From the NCBI GenBank assembly GCA_013695395.1, contig JACDAP010000014.1:1-14784 (forward strand): a stretch of DNA of 14,784 bases, read 5' to 3'. Positions within the stretch are counted from its first letter, which is position 1, and each line of letters starts with the position of its first letter. The notes under the pieces were generated by a model that was not told the origin of the DNA, did not search any database, and worked only from the letters and a program-made list of their open reading frames with translations. Made by a program: the position numbers and the translations under genes. Positions 1 to 6,513 of this stretch are shown piece by piece. The DNA is from Solirubrobacterales bacterium. GTDB lineage: Bacteria; Actinomycetota; Thermoleophilia; Solirubrobacterales; Solirubrobacteraceae.

Positions 1-290
<290 letters not shown>

Positions 291-294
291 GCTG

Positions 295-300
295 ACCGTA
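295..300 (-). promoter_or_regulatory. Candidate -10 box of rnpB
   Basis: TACGGT on the minus strand fits the TANNNT form seen before several genes here. It sits 4 to 7 bases before the predicted P1 5' strand of RNase P RNA. No convincing -35 hexamer is visible 16 to 19 bases upstream. Confidence 0.35.
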
Positions 301-320
301 CCGCCTGCGCGGTCGGACGG

Positions 321-334
321 GTACTCCGGAGTAC
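321..334. repeat. Perfect 14-bp palindrome GTACTCCGGAGTAC
   Basis: The sequence is its own exact reverse complement. It lies in the short divergent region between the rnpB 5' end and the DUF3307 gene. Its right end overlaps the TACGCT (332-337) that looks like the -10 box of that gene. It could be a regulator binding site, but no known family is recognised, and it could be chance. Confidence 0.4.
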
Positions 335-345
335 GCTCGCCGGGC

Positions 346-747
346 ATGGACTGGAGCGATCTCTTCATCGTGCTCGTCGTGAGCCACCTCGGCGGGGACT
401 TCATCCTGCAGACGCAGTGGCAGGCGGTGAAGAAGGTCGGGGGCCTGGGACCCGACGCGGAATGCCGGCGCGCCCTGCTCTCGCACCTGAGCACGTACGT
501 CCTTGCCTACGTCCCCGCCCTGGTCTGGATCGGCGCGGAGACCGGCGTCCTGGGTGTCCTCGCGGTGGTGCTCACCACGTTCCTCCCGCACTACCTCCAG
601 GACGACGGGCGCCTCCTGCTGGCGTACGTCAAGAACGTCAAGAAGGTCGAGCCGCCGTTCGGCTCCCCGCTCTGGATCGCCATCGACCAGAGCGTGCACA
701 TCGTCGCTCTGCTGGGCACGGCGCTGCTGATCGGGCTCGCGCTCTGA
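346..747 (+). CDS. DUF3307-type small integral membrane protein
   Basis: A 133-residue protein made almost entirely of hydrophobic segments (roughly residues 4-22, 46-64, 66-84 and 110-132), so a membrane protein with about four helices. Polar residues within the helices fit the DUF3307 pattern: H14 with D18 and Q22 in helix 1, H47 in helix 2, H82 with Q85-D86 after helix 3, and D114-Q115 with H118 in helix 4. The family has no established function that I can state, so none is given. The start at ATG 346 is chosen because the reading frame to its left runs through the rnpB gene on the other strand and has no protein-like character. A TACGCT at 332-337 sits 8 bases before the ATG and there is no good Shine-Dalgarno sequence, suggesting leaderless expression. 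The gene converges with the lexA unit. Family assignment is from motif memory. Confidence 0.8.
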   Translation: MDWSDLFIVLVVSHLGGDFILQTQWQAVKKVGGLGPDAECRRALLSHLSTYVLAYVPALVWIGAETGVLGVLAVVLTTFLPHYLQDDGRLLLAYVKNVKKVEPPFGSPLWIAIDQSVHIVALLGTALLIGLAL

Positions 748-751
748 CCCG

Positions 752-775
752 CACCTCGCCCTTCCGGGTGTGGTG
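752..775. terminator. Hairpin between convergent genes, possible bidirectional terminator
   Basis: CACCTCGCCC, a TTCC loop and GGGTGTGGTG form a 10-position stem with one T-T mismatch and one G-U pair. It lies 5 bases past the DUF3307 stop codon and left of the stop codon of the zinc-ribbon gene. There is no T tract, as is common in high-GC actinobacteria, so termination is an inference. Confidence 0.4.
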
Positions 776-811
776 TGGAGCCGACCGCCGACCGGCGTTG
801 CCTGCGAAGCG

Positions 812-1177
812 CTACCGGAGCTGCACACCGCAGTCCCCGCACGCGCCGCCCGCCGCCTCGCTGCGCGGCGCCATCGTCCCCGAGCAGACCGGGCACGCGA
901 CGGGGCGGTGGACCGACAGGCCCTCCCAGGCGCCGACGAGCATCTCGTCGAGCGTCGCCTCACCGCCCCGTCGCAGCACAGTCGTCCGAGAACGCTTGGT
1001 GGTGTCGAGGCCGGCGGCCTGCTCGCACCGCAGCCGCTCGGAGAGCGGTGCGCGTCCGGTGCCGTCGCCGCCCTCCCGCGCTCGGGCCGGAGCAAGCGGG
1101 CCGGCGAGCGACAGCTGCCCCGCGTGCGGAGCGTCGATGAAGGCCGGCCGCTCGATCTCCCGCAACAGCGTCGCCAT
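812..1177 (-). CDS. Zinc-ribbon protein translationally coupled to lexA
   Basis: A 121-residue protein of unknown function. The clear feature is a C-terminal zinc-binding knuckle pair, CPVC at residues 95-98 and CGDC at 113-116, preceded by a conserved-looking segment LDEMLVGAWEGLSVHR (76-91). The N-terminal 75 residues are Arg/Ala/Gly-rich and not recognisable. Its ATG shares one base with the lexA stop codon (TGATG at 1179-1175), so it is almost certainly translated by ribosomes finishing lexA and shares the SOS-controlled promoter. The Cys pairs are spaced like those of small zinc ribbons that bind nucleic acid or protein, but no partner or activity can be read from the sequence. The reading frame is supported by the Cys pattern and the tight coupling; overlapping frames on both strands show nothing comparable. 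Confidence 0.75.
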   Translation of the reverse strand: MATLLREIERPAFIDAPHAGQLSLAGPLAPARAREGGDGTGRAPLSERLRCEQAAGLDTTKRSRTTVLRRGGEATLDEMLVGAWEGLSVHRPVACPVCSGTMAPRSEAAGGACGDCGVQLR

Positions 1178-1809
1178 CAGGACACGCTCCGGAAGAGCCC
1201 GACGACGCGCCCCATGACCTGGACATCCTTCGAGCGGATGGGCTCCATCGTCGCGTTCTCGGGCTGGAGGCGAATGTGGTCGCTCTCGCGGAAGAACCGC
1301 TTCACCGTCGCCTCTTCTCCGACGAGCGCGACGATGATCTCACCGTCACTCGCGGTGTCCTGCGGGCGCACGACGACGTAATCGCCTTCGAGGATCCCGG
1401 CGTCGATCATCGACTCCCCGCGCACGCGGAGCACGTACTCGCCGGTGTTCCCGCCACCGCCGGCCACCGCGGGCACCTGCACGTACTCCTCGATGTTCTC
1501 CTCGGCTAGGAGCGGCGCACCGGCGGCGACCTGACCGACGACCGGGAGACCGGGAGGCGCGACGAGCGAGCGGACGTTCTCCACCACGCTCTCGGAGACG
1601 CGGTCCAGCAGCTCGATCGCCCGCGGCTTGGTCGGGTCGCGCCGCAGCAGCCCGAGCTTCTCCAGGTTGGCGAGGTGCGCGTGCACCGTCGAGGACGATG
1701 CGAGCCCCACGGCCTTCCCGATGTCGCGCACGGTCGGCGGGTAGCCGTGCTTGCGGCTATAGCCCTTGATGAACTCGAAGATCTCCTGCTGGCGCTTGGT
1801 GAGGTCCAT
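1177..1809 (-). CDS. lexA: LexA, SOS response repressor / self-cleaving peptidase
   Basis: LexA represses DNA-damage genes and cleaves itself when RecA filaments form on single-stranded DNA. The 210-residue product has the usual length and architecture. The N-terminal winged helix-turn-helix (residues 1-65) begins MDLTKRQQEIFEFI and contains GYPPTVRDIGKAVGLASSSTV with the recognition helix around 38-52. A linker leads to the S24 peptidase fold. The autocleavage bond is A96-G97 (VAAGAP), the nucleophile is S133 (RGESMID) and the general base is K170 (EATVKRFF). Start ATG 1809 is preferred over an upstream in-frame codon at 1869, because a GGAGG lies 10 bases upstream and the family begins at this point. 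Upstream at 1853-1866 is an SOS box, so the gene is probably autorepressed. The zinc-ribbon gene follows with a one-base overlap. Confidence 0.96.
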   Translation of the reverse strand: MDLTKRQQEIFEFIKGYSRKHGYPPTVRDIGKAVGLASSSTVHAHLANLEKLGLLRRDPTKPRAIELLDRVSESVVENVRSLVAPPGLPVVGQVAAGAPLLAEENIEEYVQVPAVAGGGGNTGEYVLRVRGESMIDAGILEGDYVVVRPQDTASDGEIIVALVGEEATVKRFFRESDHIRLQPENATMEPIRSKDVQVMGRVVGLFRSVS

Positions 1810-1852
1810 CAGCGTGTCGCCTCCGCGGATCGGGTGCTGGTTGGCAGTGGGT

Positions 1853-1866
1853 CGAACATGTGTTCG
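1853..1866. promoter_or_regulatory. SOS box (LexA operator) of lexA
   Basis: CGAACATGTGTTCG fits the actinobacterial LexA consensus CGAAC-RNRY-GTTYG at every position, with five-base perfect half-sites. It lies 44 bases upstream of the lexA ATG. Promoter hexamers around it are not clear enough to call. The tRNA-Leu gene is transcribed away from it, starting about 90 bases to the right. Confidence 0.9.
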
Positions 1867-1938
1867 CACAAGCTATCGCGCCCTGTGGACGGAACGCAAA
1901 TCGGGCGAAGGGCCCAGCGCCATCGAGCCGCCGCGCGC

Positions 1939-1944
1939 TACCAT
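1939..1944 (+). promoter_or_regulatory. Candidate -10 box of tRNA-Leu
   Basis: TACCAT, 12 bases before the mature tRNA 5' end. This would give a primary transcript with a leader of about 5 bases for RNase P to remove. No recognisable -35 element. Confidence 0.4.
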
Positions 1945-1956
1945 CGCCCACCCCAC

Positions 1957-2040
<84 letters not shown>

Positions 2041-2045
2041 TGGAA

Positions 2046-2077
2046 CAGAAACCCCCGCACCCATGCGGGGGTTTCTG
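2046..2077 (+). terminator. Strong hairpin terminator of tRNA-Leu
   Basis: A perfect 14-bp inverted repeat, CAGAAACCCCCGCA and its complement, encloses a 4-base loop (2060-2063). It starts 6 bases after the tRNA. The 3' arm carries TTTCT but there is no long T run. It also lies inside the theoretical 5' extension of the next reading frame, which argues that the GGDEF/EAL gene starts further right. Confidence 0.85.
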
Positions 2078-2156
2078 CGTTCTGGTCTGGGTGAGCCAGG
2101 CTGGGGCTCGGCAGCCCGCGGTATGGACGAATGGTGCTTGCCACGGGGAGTGCATT

Positions 2157-4604
2157 GTGCGAATACTCTCTCGTGTGAACCGTCCGCAGGCACGCACGCA
2201 GCGGAGTGCTCCGACGGGTACCGATTCGATCATGGTGCGCTTGCTGGCATGGGCACCGGACCCTGTCCTCGCCGTCGATCAGCGTGGGCACGTCGTCAGG
2301 GTGAACTCGCGGGCGCAGGATCTGTTCGGTGCAGAAGTCGGGTCGCTTGAGGGTCGCGAGCTGTCCGCGCTGCTGCCTGCGCTGGCCGGCGCGCCCGACA
2401 CACTGCATCCCCGCACCGACGTCGAAGCGATTCGCGACGATGGCGTGACGATTCCGGTGGACGTGTCGCTCTCACCGATCGACGCGGACGCCGGGGTGAT
2501 CGGAGTCGTGGTCCGCGACGTGACGCATCGGCGTCGCGTCCAGGACGAGCTGGAGCGTAGCCGCCGTCGGCTCGTCGAGGCCGAGCAGCTTGCGCGGATC
2601 GGCTCCTGGGAGTGGGACATTGCCGAGGGCGTGGTGAGCTGGTCAGACGGCCTGTGGCGGATCTACGGCCTGGCGAAGGATTCGGTGGAGCTCTCCTATG
2701 AGCACTTCCTCTCGCGCGTGCACCCGGATGACCGCGCGTCCGTCGACGAACGCAACCACCGGTGTTTTGCCGATCACCAGCCGTTCGAAGACGTCAAGCG
2801 GGTCGTTCGGCCCGACGGCAGTGTGTTCCTGATGGGAACGCAGGGCGAGATGATCTGCGACCGCGACGGACAACCCCTGCGGATGGTCGGCGTCTGCGAG
2901 GACGTCACCGACAAGGTGCGTGCCCGCGAGGCCCGCGCGCGGCTTGCGTCGATCATCGAGTCTTCCGAGGACGCCGTGATGGCCTTCGATCGCGACGGCC
3001 GCATCACGAGCTGGAACCCCGGTGCCGAACGGCTGTACGGCTGGTCCGCCAGTGCGATCCTCGGCAGGCAGACCGACGTCATCGTGCCACCCGCCCGCCG
3101 GGATGACGAGCGCCGTGCCCGGCAGCGCATCCTCGCGGATGAACGGATAGACCACTACGAAACCCAGCGCCAGCGCATCGACGGGCGCATCATCGACGTC
3201 TCGCTGGCGCTGTCGCCGGTCCGCGACGGGCCGCAGATCATCGGCGGTTCGTCAATCGCTCGAGACATCAGCGAGCGCAAGCGATTTGAGCAGCAACTCC
3301 AGCACGCCGCCGAGCGCGACGCGCTCACCGAGCTGTTCAACCGCCGACGTTGGGCGGAGGAGCTCGGGATGCAGGTCGCTCGCTCGGAGCGCTACGGCGC
3401 GACGTGCGCGATCGTCGTGATCGGCCTCGACGGGCTCAAGTACGTCAACGACTCGCGGGGCCACCCGGCGGGAGACGAGCTGCTACGCAGCGTCGCGCGG
3501 CTCTTGAGAAAGCGCGTGCGCGAGGGCGAAGTCCTCGGCCGCCTCGGCGGCGATGAATTCGCCGTGCTCCTGCCACAGGCCGACGAGCAGGACGCCGCAC
3601 AACTCGGACAGGAGATCCTGCAGGCGGTGCGGCATCACAGCCTGCTCATCGACGGCACCGTCCTGCGCACCACGGCCAGCATCGGCGTGGCGGTGTCGCG
3701 GAACGACCACGCCGACAGCGATGAGCTACGTGCCGCCGGAGAGCGCGCGATGTACGCCGCCAAGGATGGCGGCCGGGACCGAGTGGCCCTGGCGTCAGCC
3801 CTGCGCTCATCCCCGGCCACCAAAAGTGTGGACTGGGAGCACCGTATCCGCGCGGCTCTGGACAACGACGCGTTCCTGTTGGCGTGCCAGCCGATCGTCG
3901 ACCTCGCCACCGGCGGCTGCTCGCGCTACGAGCTCCTGCTACGGATGCAGGGCGACGACGGCCAGGAGATCGCGCCCGGGGAATTCCTCCCGGTCGCCGA
4001 GCGCCTGGGCCTCATCCATGAAATCGACCGATGGGTGATGGACCGCGCAATCACGATGCTCGCCGAGCATCGCTCGGCCGGGCGAGAGCTTAGCCTGGCC
4101 GTCAACGTCTCCGGCGGCTCGGTCGGTGACTTTGAACTGCCGCGACTCATCGCCAACCGTATCGCCGTGACCGGCGTCGATCCGTCACGGCTGATTCTCG
4201 AGGTCACCGAGACAGCAGCGATAGCCAACCTCGACGAGGCACGTCGCTTCGCCGACGCACTCACCGCGCTTGGCTGCCGCTTCGCGCTTGACGACTTCGG
4301 CGTCGGCTTCGGCTCCTTCCTCTACCTCAAGTATCTACCCGCCGACTTCCTGAAGATCGACGGCGACTTCATCCGCAGCCCGCGCACCCGCACCGACGAG
4401 CTCGTCATCGAGTCGATCGTGCGCGTCGCAGGCGGCCTGGGAAAGCAGACGATCGCCGAATGGGTGGGCGACGAACACACCCTTGGGCAGCTGCGCGCGT
4501 GGGGCGTCGACTACGCCCAGGGCTTCCACACGGGCCGACCGATGCCCGCGGCCGACCTCGCCGCCCACTTCGACGCGGCAGCCGCCCCACCCGCCGTACG
4601 CTAG
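2157..4604 (+). CDS. Cytosolic c-di-GMP signalling protein, PAS-PAS-PAS-GGDEF-EAL
   Basis: An 815-residue protein that should make and/or break cyclic di-GMP in response to a PAS-sensed signal. PAS domains lie at about residues 27-125, 145-255 (RIGSWEW at 147-153) and 262-375. The GGDEF domain runs about 385-545, with LTELFNRR at 390 and an intact GGDEF at 464-468, so cyclase activity is likely. The EAL domain runs about 560-805. Its signature reads ELL (592-594) instead of EAL, DDFG is at 712-715, LKID follows, and the usual AEGVE reads AEWVG (E768 kept). Phosphodiesterase activity is therefore plausible but uncertain. There are no membrane segments. The frame stays open leftward to 2040, but that part contains the tRNA terminator. 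GTG 2157 is chosen because GGGGAG lies 6 bases upstream. By eye its codon use is somewhat less GC-biased than its neighbours. The gene ends at a convergent terminator. Confidence 0.88.
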   Translation: MRILSRVNRPQARTQRSAPTGTDSIMVRLLAWAPDPVLAVDQRGHVVRVNSRAQDLFGAEVGSLEGRELSALLPALAGAPDTLHPRTDVEAIRDDGVTIPVDVSLSPIDADAGVIGVVVRDVTHRRRVQDELERSRRRLVEAEQLARIGSWEWDIAEGVVSWSDGLWRIYGLAKDSVELSYEHFLSRVHPDDRASVDERNHRCFADHQPFEDVKRVVRPDGSVFLMGTQGEMICDRDGQPLRMVGVCEDVTDKVRAREARARLASIIESSEDAVMAFDRDGRITSWNPGAERLYGWSASAILGRQTDVIVPPARRDDERRARQRILADERIDHYETQRQRIDGRIIDVSLALSPVRDGPQIIGGSSIARDISERKRFEQQLQHAAERDALTELFNRRRWAEELGMQVARSERYGATCAIVVIGLDGLKYVNDSRGHPAGDELLRSVARLLRKRVREGEVLGRLGGDEFAVLLPQADEQDAAQLGQEILQAVRHHSLLIDGTVLRTTASIGVAVSRNDHADSDELRAAGERAMYAAKDGGRDRVALASALRSSPATKSVDWEHRIRAALDNDAFLLACQPIVDLATGGCSRYELLLRMQGDDGQEIAPGEFLPVAERLGLIHEIDRWVMDRAITMLAEHRSAGRELSLAVNVSGGSVGDFELPRLIANRIAVTGVDPSRLILEVTETAAIANLDEARRFADALTALGCRFALDDFGVGFGSFLYLKYLPADFLKIDGDFIRSPRTRTDELVIESIVRVAGGLGKQTIAEWVGDEHTLGQLRAWGVDYAQGFHTGRPMPAADLAAHFDAAAAPPAVR

Positions 4605-4657
4605 CCGGCGCTCGCGACCCAACCGCTCGCGCTTCGAGGTAGATCACCGGCTCCGTC

Positions 4658-4692
4658 ATGGTGCGCCGGGAGAGACCCCCCGGACGCACCAT
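4658..4692. terminator. Hairpin between convergent genes, probable bidirectional terminator
   Basis: An 8-bp outer stem (ATGGTGCG with CGCACCAT) and a 5-bp inner stem (CCGGG with CCCGG) are separated by one bulged A, with an 8-base loop. It lies between the stop codons of the GGDEF/EAL gene (4604) and the LPLTG gene (4697). No T tract. Confidence 0.6.
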
Positions 4693-4696
4693 CCGG

Positions 4697-6385
4697 TCAG
4701 ACCAGGGCTCCGCGGCGACGGGCCAGGAGCAGCAGGCCGGTACCGGCCCCGCCGAGGGCAAAGGCGAGCAGGAGGATCGTCCCCAGGTCGATGCCCGTCA
4801 ACGGCAGGCTCCCGACACCGGCGGAGGTGCCGCTACCGGCCTCGGAGTCGTCGGCGGCCGAGGAGCAGCCCGGATCGTTCGGGAAGTCGATCTTCCCGTC
4901 ACCGTCGTTGTCGACGCCGTCGTTGCACTCCGTGCCGGAGCCGTCGCCCGCGGTGCCGGAGCCGTCACCGGCCTCGGAGTTGTCGGAGGCCGAGGAGCAG
5001 CCCGGATCGTTCGGGAAGTCGATCTTCCCGTCACCGTCGTTGTCCTTGCCGTCGCTGCACTGGGCGGTCGACCCGGTGTTGGCGGTGTCGACCTCGGAGT
5101 TGTCGGAGGCCGAGGAGCAACCCGGATCATTCGGGAAGTCGATCTTCCCGTCACCGTCATTGTCCTTGCCGTCGCTGCACTGGGCGATCGCCCCGCTGCC
5201 GCTGTCGGCCTCGGAGTTGTCGGAGGCCGAGGAGCAACCCGGATCATTCGGGAAGTCGATCTTCCCGTCACCGTCGTTGTCGACGCCGTCCGAGCATTGC
5301 GGAGTCGCCGGCGGGACGACAGCCCGGGCCGGGGCGGCGGCGACCGACTCGGCGGCGGCGGTGGTGATCTTGGCGGCCTGGGTGGTCCCGACCGCGAGCA
5401 GGAAGACGTCGAGCGCCTCACGTACGCCGTACGGCGCCGGGGCCTGGTTCTCGCCTCCGTTGCTGCTGTCATCCGCGTTGCAGACGATCGGCAGCAGCAG
5501 CGGCACGCCCGTCTCCGTGTCGGGAGTGCCGTCGGCGCAGCCCGCAGCCGGCACCGGGACGCCTGTGCCGCCAAGCCCGAGCACGCGGGAGGTGTTGGTC
5601 TGCGTCGGCGGGGTGCCGTCGTTGCAGGCCTTGGAGGTGGAGCTGGACTCGGAGAGGGTGGCGAGCACCATGCCCGCGACGGTCGCGTTGGCCACCCGGC
5701 TGGAGCCGACCGAGGTCTGGCAGGTGCCGTCGCTGGAGATGTTGCCCTCGGATTCGGCGGCGCCGACGTCCACGCCGTTGGCGGCTCCCCCGAGCGTCGC
5801 GCGAGCGGTGCTGAAGCGGTTGGTCGATCCGGTGTCCGTGGTCGTGGAGTCGGCGGTGACCGCGGAGAGGCAGATCTGCATCCCCGAGCCGTCACAGAGC
5901 GGGTCCAAGAGGCCCTGCTGCAGTGCGTCCAGCGGGCCGGCGCGCGTCTGCCCGGGGCTCGTGTCGACGCCGATGATCTCGTTGCCGAAGAGGGCGGCGA
6001 TGGTGATGTGCCCGTGGTAGGTGCCATCCGCACGCTGCTCGCCGCGTGAGCGGCCGACGATGATGTCCTCGTTGTCGGTCCTGCCCGTGGGGTCACCGCT
6101 GTAGGGCCGGTTGGGATCGGGGTTCACGTCCACGACGGCGACCGTGCCCTGCCCGTGCGGGTTGGTGCCGTGCAGCGGCGGCGTGGTCTGCGGCGTGGGT
6201 GTGATCGCCCGCAACTTCGTCGCCGCCCGGGGGGCAGCGACGGCGCGAGCGCACTTCGCCTGGTCAGGGGCGACCCGTCCTGACACCTTCGTGGGACAGG
6301 CCGGTGCCGCCTGAGAGAGCGCTGGTGCCATCAGCAATCCCGCGGCGGTGGCGGCCAACGTTGTGATGATTCGAAGCGCGCGCAT
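4697..6385 (-). CDS. Sortase-anchored surface protein with four calcium-loop-like repeats (LPLTG)
   Basis: A 562-residue exported protein. It starts MRALRIITTLAATAAGLL with a signal peptide likely cleaved after A26. ATG 6385 is preferred to an open frame reaching 6517, because the signal peptide begins here. Residues 30-350 form a Thr/Ser/Gly-rich region not tied to a known fold, with several cysteines. From C364 to about 515 are four near-identical units of the type CSDGxDNDGDGKIDFPNDPG. The DxDxDGxxD loop resembles thrombospondin type-3 or EF-hand-like calcium loops, and two Cys per unit could form a disulfide. The tail has LPLTG (527-531), a hydrophobic helix and RRR, the classic sortase sorting signal, so the mature protein is probably wall-linked. 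No intact sortase is in the window. Function is unknown; adhesion or wall structure are guesses. Confidence 0.88.
   Translation of the reverse strand: MRALRIITTLAATAAGLLMAPALSQAAPACPTKVSGRVAPDQAKCARAVAAPRAATKLRAITPTPQTTPPLHGTNPHGQGTVAVVDVNPDPNRPYSGDPTGRTDNEDIIVGRSRGEQRADGTYHGHITIAALFGNEIIGVDTSPGQTRAGPLDALQQGLLDPLCDGSGMQICLSAVTADSTTTDTGSTNRFSTARATLGGAANGVDVGAAESEGNISSDGTCQTSVGSSRVANATVAGMVLATLSESSSTSKACNDGTPPTQTNTSRVLGLGGTGVPVPAAGCADGTPDTETGVPLLLPIVCNADDSSNGGENQAPAPYGVREALDVFLLAVGTTQAAKITTAAAESVAAAPARAVVPPATPQCSDGVDNDGDGKIDFPNDPGCSSASDNSEADSGSGAIAQCSDGKDNDGDGKIDFPNDPGCSSASDNSEVDTANTGSTAQCSDGKDNDGDGKIDFPNDPGCSSASDNSEAGDGSGTAGDGSGTECNDGVDNDGDGKIDFPNDPGCSSAADDSEAGSGTSAGVGSLPLTGIDLGTILLLAFALGGAGTGLLLLARRRGALV
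4841..5298. repeat. Four tandem coding repeats, about 90 bp conserved core, spaced 117-131 bp
   Basis: Conserved cores begin near 4841, 4972, 5093 and 5210 (plus coordinates) and are nearly identical over about 90 bp, joined by variable linkers of 25 to 40 bp. Each core contains CGGGAAG-TCGAT-CTTCCCG, a 7-bp inverted repeat arising from the codons for GKIDFPN. Copies 2 and 3 share the same CCTTGCCGTCGCTGCACTGG ending, and copies 1 and 4 share a different one. The repeats encode the calcium-loop-like units of the LPLTG protein and keep its frame, so copy number could vary by recombination. Confidence 0.85.
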
Positions 6386-6457
6386 GCTGATTATCCCGTT
6401 CGTGGTGTGGGCCGCTCGTGCCGTGGAAGCCCGAACTCCGCGAGAACCTACTCGATG

Positions 6458-6483
6458 CACCGGCGGTTTGCCTAGTGCCGGTG
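6458..6483. terminator. Inverted repeat downstream of the PD40 gene, possible terminator
   Basis: CACCGGC and GCCGGTG (7 bp) flank a 12-base loop. On the minus strand it lies about 31 bases after the stop codon of the PD40 propeller gene and before the LPLTG gene, so it could separate the two transcripts. There is no T tract and the stem is short. Confidence 0.3.
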
Positions 6484-6513
6484 TTCGCGCGCAAGCCGGC
6501 GACCAGCCGACAC

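Noticed and set aside
4841..5298. Four spaced direct repeats resembling a small CRISPR array
   Set aside because: Repeats of about 90 bp with 25-40 bp linkers stay in frame inside a coding sequence. There are no cas genes and the size is wrong for CRISPR.
4658..6049. Long plus-strand frames (463 and 409 codons) opposite the LPLTG gene
   Set aside because: They read the complement of the repeat region into low-complexity repeats. The minus frame has a signal peptide, Cys-rich calcium-loop units and a complete sorting signal.
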